From positions 1-5,009 of the forward strand of contig JAEYOL010000107.1 of the NCBI GenBank assembly GCA_023411775.1: 5,009 nt of DNA, given 5' to 3'. The notes beneath the pieces were generated by a model. The model was given only the letters and a program-made list of their open reading frames with translations, was not told where the DNA came from and made no database searches. This stretch comes from Bacteroidota bacterium (GTDB taxonomy: Bacteria > Bacteroidota > Bacteroidia > Chitinophagales > Chitinophagaceae). Shown here one piece after another: positions 1-5,009 of the stretch. The position numbers were made by a program, and so were the translations under genes. Position 1 is the stretch's first letter, and each line of letters starts with the position of its first letter.

Positions 1-242
1 TTACACGGCAGAGTAATGCTGAGTTTACGCTTACCATGCCGTTTACCGGCTCAGGTTCACATCTTTTCCTGCCGGTGAATGGAAGCTGGGATCATAAATA
101 TGGTGGCACCAGTGCTTCCGGTGGAACGTTGCTGGTGGATGGAGCGGTGCCAGGATCCAATACGCCTGGTCCCGGCGAAGCAGCCACTTATAAGATCACT
201 ATCAATTTCCTGACGATGAAGTATTCGATACTTAAACAATAA
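1..242 (+). CDS. SusE/SusF-like surface lipoprotein, C-terminal fragment (5' end outside window)
   Basis: This is the 3' end of a gene that enters from the left. The reading frame starts at base 3, is open to the window edge, and stops with TAA at 240-242, giving 79 residues. The visible piece has short beta-strand-like stretches: a segment containing FLPVNGSWDHKYGG, then a glycine-rich turn with GGTLLVDG, then SNTPGPGEAATYKITINF and a short final strand. From family knowledge, a 'LPVNG-W--K-G ... N-PGP---TYKI--NF' pattern is typical of the last beta-sandwich module of SusE/SusF-type proteins. These are lipid-anchored glycan-binding proteins displayed on the cell surface and encoded after susC and susD. 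The signal peptide and earlier modules are not visible, so the lipoprotein nature is inferred. A strong terminator 64 bases downstream indicates that this is the last gene of its operon. Another beta-sandwich protein of an uptake locus is possible. The frame and stop are secure; the family name is moderately supported. Confidence 0.66.
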   Translation, partial: TRQSNAEFTLTMPFTGSGSHLFLPVNGSWDHKYGGTSASGGTLLVDGAVPGSNTPGPGEAATYKITINFLTMKYSILKQ

Positions 243-305
243 GAAGATTGAATGTTCAGTGATATCGTATCGACCTAAACACGTTTTTAAAACAATTGAA
301 AGCAA

Positions 306-337
306 GGGCCAGGGAAAATTTTCCTGGCTCTTTTTTT
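306..337 (+). terminator. Rho-independent terminator after the SusE/F-like gene
   Basis: The left arm GGGCCAGGGA (306-315) pairs with the right arm TTCCTGGCTC (321-330), giving a 10-base-pair stem with two G-T pairs and a loop of about five bases. A run of seven T follows at 331-337. An A-T pair can extend the stem inward, and A304-A305 can pair with the first T residues outside. It lies 64 bases after the upstream stop codon and about 160 bases before the next start codon, so it most likely ends the upstream operon and insulates the SusC/SusD unit. Confidence 0.9.
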
Positions 338-412
338 AGTGTTGGTCATGCAGCGATTGGCTTTGTTTTGTTGCCTTCGGTAGGGGTAAAGAAAAAAATA
401 GCCAAGAAAAAT

Positions 413-444
413 TTTGTTAAAAAACATTTAATTCAGTAGATTGT
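413..444 (+). promoter_or_regulatory. Candidate Bacteroidota-type promoter for the SusC/SusD operon
   Basis: TTTG at 413-416 is followed after 20 bases by TAGATTGT at 437-444. The known housekeeping promoter of Bacteroidota has TTTG or TTG near -33 and TAnnTTTG near -7, separated by roughly 19-20 bases. The -33 box matches well and the -7 box is one T short of consensus. Initiation would fall near 450-452, leaving a leader of about 50 bases before the ATG at 501. The site lies between the terminator and the gene, as expected. Such motifs are short and the region is AT-rich, so this is only a candidate. No operator or riboswitch is recognisable. Confidence 0.35.
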
Positions 445-500
445 GTATCAGCTACACAGGAACTGTTGCGATTTCAATACTGCTAAACCTCAAAAAACGA

Positions 501-3497
501 ATGCTTATGTCAATGAGACGATTACTCTCAGTGATCTTCATGCCGGTATTCCTTTGTTTTCTTTCTCTCAATTTATTGGCTCAAGATCGGGTAGTAACTG
601 GTAAAGTTACCGACTCAAAAGATGGCTCTCCTGTCGTGGGAGCATCCGTACAACCAAAAGGTACGACTACTGGTACCTCTACAGGCGCCGACGGCGGCTT
701 CACCCTTAATGTGCCTGCCGGCAATAACGTTTTAGTTATCTCATCCGCCGAATTTGAAACCCAGGAAGTAAACATTTCCGGGAGATCCTCGGTTGATATT
801 TCCCTGGTTGCCACCGGCGGCGGATTGACCGAAGTGGTGGTGATCGGTTATGGTACCGCCAGGAAAAAGGACCTGACCGGTTCTGTAGCCTCGGTACAGG
901 CAAAAGATTTTAATAAGGGAACCTATACTTCACCCGATCAGTTGATCCAGGGTAAAGCAGCTGGTGTACTGGTAATCAATAATACCGGTCAGCCAGGCGG
1001 TTCTACTACTATCAGGATCCGTGGTTCGTCGTCTATCCGCTCAGGCAACCAACCTTTGTTTGTACTCGATGGTGTACCATTATCAGGAGGTTCTGCCCGT
1101 CCGGGTTCGCAAGGTGGAAGTTTCGGTAGTGATGGCGGTAACCCGCTCAACTACATTAACCCCAATGATATCGCCAGCATTGAGATCTTAAAGGATGCAT
1201 CTGCAACAGCGATATATGGTTCAAGGGGTGCTAACGGTGTAGTTATCATCAACACCAAGCGTGGAGCTTCAGGTGCTCCTAAGGTAGATGTTAGCGCTAC
1301 AACGGGTATAGCCAGCGTCCTGAAAAAACTTGAAGTAATGAATGCTTCAGAATACAGGGATGCACTAGTAAAATATGATCGCCCGGTTGATGCTTCAACA
1401 GGCCGACGCACCGGTGATTTTGGCAGTGACGTGGATGCCTTCGATGCGATTACCCGTACCGGCCTGGTTCAGAATTACAACACTGCAGTAAGCGGTGGCA
1501 CAGAAAACGGGCGTTATCGTTTGTCTGTTGGCTATCTGGACCAGGAAGGGGTAATAAAGAACTCGGATTTGCAAAAAATAACAGCAAACCTTAACACTAG
1601 TTTCAAATTCCTGGAAAGTAAAAAACTGGGACTTGATATCAATTTGCTGGCTACACAAACTAATGAACATATTGCACCGATATCAGCTTTTGTAGGCTTT
1701 GAAGGAAACCTGATCTCACAGGCACTGATGTGGAATCCCACACGCCCCATGTTTATTCCGGGAACTGATTCTGCTTTTGTAGAAAGTGGTGGTACGACTA
1801 TTAACCCAATGACCTCGCTGCAGTATGTGGAAGATAAAGCAAAAGTGACCACTATCATTGCAAGCATATCGCCTTCTTACAAAATCACCAAGGACCTTGA
1901 ATATCGTTTCCTTTATAGTGTAAACCGCCAGGTAGGTAATCGGAAAGGCCAGTTCAACAGGATCTATAACCAGCAGGGTATAGAAAACAGGGGTGCTGCC
2001 TTTGTTGGAAACCAGGAGCAGACCAACACACAAATTACCAATACCCTCAATTTTCAAAAAGACGTAACATCTGATTTGAATTTGAACGCGGTGATCGGTC
2101 ACGAATGGTTAACTTTTGACTCTAAAGGCAGTGGATTGTTTGGCCGCGATTTTCCAAATAACGGTCTCAAGTATTATGACATGATCGGTGTTTCTTCGCA
2201 GGCCGATCGTGATATCTTCCAATGGGCTTCCGCTACCACTGAACTTCAATCATACTTCGGACGCGCCATCTTGAATTATAAAGACAAGTACCTGTTTACT
2301 GGTACGATCCGTGCGGATGGCTCTACTAAGTTTGGGGAAAACAACAAATATGGGTACTTCCCTTCCCTGGCTGTCGCCTGGAATGCTTCGAATGAAGACT
2401 TTTTCCGCGACGTAGCGTTTGTAAACAATTTGAAAGTTAGGTTGAGCTGGGGTAAAACTGGTAACCAGGAGTTTCCTTCAGGCGCCGCTCTTGACAGGTT
2501 TGCCATTGAAAAATTCAATGGTAGCGACTGGGGTGTAAGAAGGCTGAACTGGGCCAACCCTGATTTGAAATGGGAAACCTCAGAAACTATAAATGGTGGT
2601 ATCGACTTCACCATTTTGAATAACCGCGTTTGGGGTTCAATCGACTATTTCCGTAAAGCCACCCAGGATGTATTGTATGAGCAAACACTGGCTCAGCCTG
2701 CTCCAACAGGTAAGATCTGGGTGAACCTGGATGGAGAAGTTATCAATAAAGGATGGGAAATAGTGTTGAATGCAAATCTTGTCAACCAGTCTGAATTGAA
2801 CTGGAATGTAGGTACAGTCGTTTCATTCCTTGATAACGAAGTAACAGGCCTGAAAGGTTTCTATGAGACAGCAGAACTCAGGGGACAGGGTTTCTCCAAT
2901 ACTAGGGGACAAAGACTGATTGCCAACCAACCCCTGAACGTATGGTATCTTTTTGAATGGGATGGTATCGACAGGGCTACAGGTAAAGACATTCTTCTAG
3001 GTAAGATTTACGCCGGCAACCCGAACCCATCTACTTTGCTGGGTATTTCTACCGATGTAACCTGGAAAAAGCTTTCTGCCGCACTTAGCTTTAATGGTAA
3101 TTTCGGTCATACTATTTTCAATAATACCGCAGCTTCTGTGCTCGCGATCGGCAACCTGGGAAGGGGCCTTAATCTGGCAAAAGACTTATTGAAAGGCGAT
3201 GTCCAGGAAGATCTTACCAACTCAGCTTCGCCTTCTACCCGTTATCTTGAAAAAGGTAATTACCTTAAGCTTGCAAATTTGAGCATTGGCTACAGGATTG
3301 GCGATGTTGGTAAAAGCATCCGGAATTTGTACGTGTCGCTCACAGGCCAGAACCTGTTTGTGATTACCAAATACACAGGCTTTGATCCTGAAGTAAACAC
3401 CGATGGTGGTTTTGATGGAATTCCTTCATTGGGCATTGAATATATTCCATACCCATCGGCAAGAACATTCCAGATTGGGTTAAGCTTTTCATTATAA
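501..3497 (+). CDS. SusC/RagA-family TonB-linked outer-membrane transporter
   Basis: This is the outer-membrane barrel of a SusCD importer, which moves a SusD-captured ligand into the periplasm using TonB/ExbBD energy. The product is 998 residues, normal for the family. Residues 1-27 form a signal peptide (basic MRR, hydrophobic core, likely cleavage LLA|QDR). Residues 30-102 are a carboxypeptidase-regulatory-like beta-sandwich (VVTGKVTD...GGFTLNVPAG). EVVVIGYG at 111-118 is the family's TonB-box-like segment. The plug runs from about 119 to 256 with LFVLDGVP (186-193), a Gly/Ser-rich stretch (195-214) and LKDASATAIYGSRGANGVV (230-248). The barrel follows, with YNTAVSGGTENGRYRLSVGY (326-345), and the family C-terminal signature TKYTGFDPEVN (956-966) and YPSART lies just before the final strand. 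No STN domain is present, so a signal-transducing role through an anti-sigma factor is unlikely. The frame is open back to a TTG at 441, but 20 extra residues would precede the signal peptide, so ATG 501 is preferred (507 or 513 also possible). The bases before it are A-rich with no Shine-Dalgarno sequence. Substrate unknown. Confidence 0.96.
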   Translation: MLMSMRRLLSVIFMPVFLCFLSLNLLAQDRVVTGKVTDSKDGSPVVGASVQPKGTTTGTSTGADGGFTLNVPAGNNVLVISSAEFETQEVNISGRSSVDISLVATGGGLTEVVVIGYGTARKKDLTGSVASVQAKDFNKGTYTSPDQLIQGKAAGVLVINNTGQPGGSTTIRIRGSSSIRSGNQPLFVLDGVPLSGGSARPGSQGGSFGSDGGNPLNYINPNDIASIEILKDASATAIYGSRGANGVVIINTKRGASGAPKVDVSATTGIASVLKKLEVMNASEYRDALVKYDRPVDASTGRRTGDFGSDVDAFDAITRTGLVQNYNTAVSGGTENGRYRLSVGYLDQEGVIKNSDLQKITANLNTSFKFLESKKLGLDINLLATQTNEHIAPISAFVGFEGNLISQALMWNPTRPMFIPGTDSAFVESGGTTINPMTSLQYVEDKAKVTTIIASISPSYKITKDLEYRFLYSVNRQVGNRKGQFNRIYNQQGIENRGAAFVGNQEQTNTQITNTLNFQKDVTSDLNLNAVIGHEWLTFDSKGSGLFGRDFPNNGLKYYDMIGVSSQADRDIFQWASATTELQSYFGRAILNYKDKYLFTGTIRADGSTKFGENNKYGYFPSLAVAWNASNEDFFRDVAFVNNLKVRLSWGKTGNQEFPSGAALDRFAIEKFNGSDWGVRRLNWANPDLKWETSETINGGIDFTILNNRVWGSIDYFRKATQDVLYEQTLAQPAPTGKIWVNLDGEVINKGWEIVLNANLVNQSELNWNVGTVVSFLDNEVTGLKGFYETAELRGQGFSNTRGQRLIANQPLNVWYLFEWDGIDRATGKDILLGKIYAGNPNPSTLLGISTDVTWKKLSAALSFNGNFGHTIFNNTAASVLAIGNLGRGLNLAKDLLKGDVQEDLTNSASPSTRYLEKGNYLKLANLSIGYRIGDVGKSIRNLYVSLTGQNLFVITKYTGFDPEVNTDGGFDGIPSLGIEYIPYPSARTFQIGLSFSL

Positions 3498-3518
3498 AAA
3501 AACTAAATTATTGGCTGT

Positions 3519-5009
3519 ATGAAATATATAAGATTTTCCCTCGCGGTATTCCTGGCTGCTCTGGTGTTTTCGTGCACCAAGCTGGAAGAGAATTTTACCG
3601 GTGAACTGGAATCTGTAGACAATAGCAGTATCACGGCTTCGGGGTTGTTGGTGAGTGCTTACAACTCCCTTTATGGTCCATTCCTTGGGAATGGTCCTAT
3701 TTGGTCGGCTACTACCATCACTTCGGATGAAGCTATTGCACCCACCCGTGGTGCTGACTGGTTCGATAATGGAGTATGGCAGGCCTTACATGCACATTCC
3801 TGGGGTAACGACCAGGATCAAATTGTGGGCTACTTTACTTCGATGCTTAGCACCCAGTTTGCTGCGTCAAGTGTATTGGAGTACAATCCTTCACCCCAGC
3901 AGGCAGCTGAAGCGAAATTCATCCGGGCCTTGTCTATGTATTGGGTTTTGGATGGATTTGACCAGGTACCGTTTCGTGAGAACCTCACTGACTATAAGCT
4001 GGCACCTGTAACACTTAAAGGAACGGAAGCTGCAGATTTTATTATCAGTGAGCTGACCAGTATTATTCCTGACCTGCCAGATGGAGGATCACCTACCAGG
4101 GCGACAAAAAATGCTGCACGTGCCTTGCTTGCAAAAGTATATCTCAACTACGGTGTATATATGGACCGGGCAAATCCAACTTTTCCAAAGTTGGCCGAAG
4201 TGCTAAATGAAACCAATGCTATCATCGGTAGTGGTGCTTATGAGATAAACGACAATTTCTTTGATGCCTTTGCTCCGGATAATCATGCAAAATCGAAGGA
4301 GTCTATTTTTACATTCAATGCTGATGGTGCTAATGGTACCGGCGGTGACGTTTCAGGCTTTGTGTTTATGGTGAGCCACTATAACATGAGTCCTTCAGGA
4401 TGGAATGGTTTTGCAACACTGTCTGATTTTTACGATAAATTCCAGGCAACAGACGAAAGACGTGGTGTATACTATAACTATCCTGGTTCACTGCCAAATC
4501 CTGGCCATAGAGTAAATGTGGGCTTTCTCGCAGGACAACAGTATAACCTGACAACCGATGCTCCGCTGCAGGACAGGAATGGCACTCCGCTGGCCTTTTT
4601 ACCACAGGTAAAACTAGTTGAAGATAACGCCAACACCCTGGAGTTCACAGGTATTCGTGTAATCAAGTATCCTTTTGATTATAAGTACGGAACTGGTAAT
4701 GGCGTTAAGGATAATGACTATGTGATGTTCAGGTATCCTGATATTTTATTGATGAAGGCGGAAGCATTACTCCGTAATAATAATGCAGGTGACGCACTGA
4801 CGATTGTCAATGACCTTCGTGCAAAAAGAGGCGCTACTCCACTCGCAGCGCTGGATTTAAATTCAATGCTGGATGAACGTGGAAGAGAAATGTATTGGGA
4901 AAGCTGGAGAAGAAATGACCTGATCCGTTTTGGCAAATTCCTTCAACCATGGCAGAATAAAGGCGCCAGCGATCCAAGAAGTCTTTTATTCCCCATTCCA
5001 AGTAACCAG
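3519..5009 (+). CDS. SusD/RagB-family nutrient-binding surface lipoprotein (3' end outside window)
   Basis: This is the substrate-binding lid partner of the SusC barrel just upstream, starting 21 bases after its stop and so almost certainly cotranscribed. From ATG 3519 the frame is open for 497 codons to the window edge with no stop. The N-terminus is a lipoprotein signal with a lipobox ending VFSC (lipidated Cys19). The following TKLEEN has a Lys and two Glu close to Cys, resembling the Bacteroidota surface-export signal. TSDEAIAPTRGADWFDNG (68-85) is a typical SusD N-terminal segment. The TPR-like helical part includes AEAKFIRALSMYWVLDGFDQ (130-149) followed by VPFRE, and NAARALLAKVYLNYGVYM (198-215). 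The C-terminal SusD/RagB domain shows FRYPDILLMKAEALL (404-418), INDLRAKRG-like VNDLRAKRG (430-438) and ERGREMYWESWRRNDLIRFG (453-472). LFPIPSNQ at 490-497 is the usual near-terminal motif, so perhaps 10-20 residues are missing. No Shine-Dalgarno sequence precedes the start. Family assignment is secure; the ligand is not determinable. Confidence 0.96.
   Translation, partial: MKYIRFSLAVFLAALVFSCTKLEENFTGELESVDNSSITASGLLVSAYNSLYGPFLGNGPIWSATTITSDEAIAPTRGADWFDNGVWQALHAHSWGNDQDQIVGYFTSMLSTQFAASSVLEYNPSPQQAAEAKFIRALSMYWVLDGFDQVPFRENLTDYKLAPVTLKGTEAADFIISELTSIIPDLPDGGSPTRATKNAARALLAKVYLNYGVYMDRANPTFPKLAEVLNETNAIIGSGAYEINDNFFDAFAPDNHAKSKESIFTFNADGANGTGGDVSGFVFMVSHYNMSPSGWNGFATLSDFYDKFQATDERRGVYYNYPGSLPNPGHRVNVGFLAGQQYNLTTDAPLQDRNGTPLAFLPQVKLVEDNANTLEFTGIRVIKYPFDYKYGTGNGVKDNDYVMFRYPDILLMKAEALLRNNNAGDALTIVNDLRAKRGATPLAALDLNSMLDERGREMYWESWRRNDLIRFGKFLQPWQNKGASDPRSLLFPIPSNQ

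Noticed and set aside
57..305. Open frame on the minus strand opposite the SusE/F-like end and part of the intergenic region
   Set aside because: It lies antisense to a coding frame with recognisable family motifs, has no recognisable domain, and starts inside the arm region of the terminator. It is a shadow frame.
357..405. Short inverted repeat TTGGCT (357-362) / AGCCAA (400-405) in the intergenic region
   Set aside because: Only six paired bases separated by 37 bases in AT-rich sequence, which is expected by chance. It does not support an operator or structured leader.
243..500. Possible small RNA, riboswitch or small ORF in the intergenic region
   Set aside because: Apart from the terminator and the candidate promoter, I see no conserved fold and no open frame with a plausible start. 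An antisense regulatory RNA near the susC start, as known for some Bacteroides loci, cannot be judged from sequence alone.
831..854. EVVVIGYG segment considered as evidence of an unusual domain fusion
   Set aside because: It is the standard TonB-box-like junction between the carboxypeptidase-regulatory-like domain and the plug in SusC/RagA proteins.
1716..2102. Minus-strand open frame of 128 codons, the longest of several opposite the SusC-like gene
   Set aside because: The opposite strand encodes well-conserved SusC barrel sequence, and the antisense translation shows no recognisable protein features. The other minus-strand frames in 581-2614 and 4366-4936 are rejected for the same reason.
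3655..4011. Plus-strand open frame of 118 codons
   Set aside because: It sits in a different frame inside the SusD-like gene, whose own frame (from 3519) shows continuous family motifs over 497 codons.

Overview
The window comes from a member of the Bacteroidota. It carries an adjacent SusC/SusD pair, a surface nutrient-import unit that is a hallmark of that phylum. Other signs agree: signal peptides of Bacteroidota type, start sites without a Shine-Dalgarno sequence, and a possible TTTG / TAnnTTTG-like promoter. The wording of the SusC and SusD sequences suggests Chitinophagaceae or nearby Sphingobacteriia, but that is an impression from memory rather than a demonstrated placement.

Layout, all on the + strand. 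(1) Positions 1-242 hold the 3' end of a gene whose C-terminus resembles the last carbohydrate-binding-like module of SusE/SusF-type surface lipoproteins. (2) Positions 243-500 are a 258-base intergenic region. It contains a strong rho-independent terminator (306-337) that closes the upstream unit, and a candidate promoter (about 413-444) for the next one. (3) Positions 501-3497 encode a complete 998-residue SusC/RagA-type TonB-dependent outer-membrane transporter. (4) Twenty-one bases later, positions 3519-5009 encode a SusD/RagB-type surface lipoprotein of at least 497 residues. It runs off the right edge with probably only a short C-terminal tail missing.

Together SusC and SusD would form a 'pedal-bin' importer. 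SusD is the lipid-anchored lid that captures a ligand at the cell surface, and SusC is the TonB-powered barrel that takes it into the periplasm. The substrate cannot be read from this window: no glycoside hydrolase, peptidase, sensor or sigma/anti-sigma gene is present. A SusE/F-like end followed by a terminator and a fresh SusC/SusD pair suggests the junction between two neighbouring utilization operons, or two transcription units of one larger locus.

I found no RNA gene, mobile element, CRISPR array, notable repeat or frameshift. This is an ordinary nutrient-uptake region, and I see no convincing sign of a new system.
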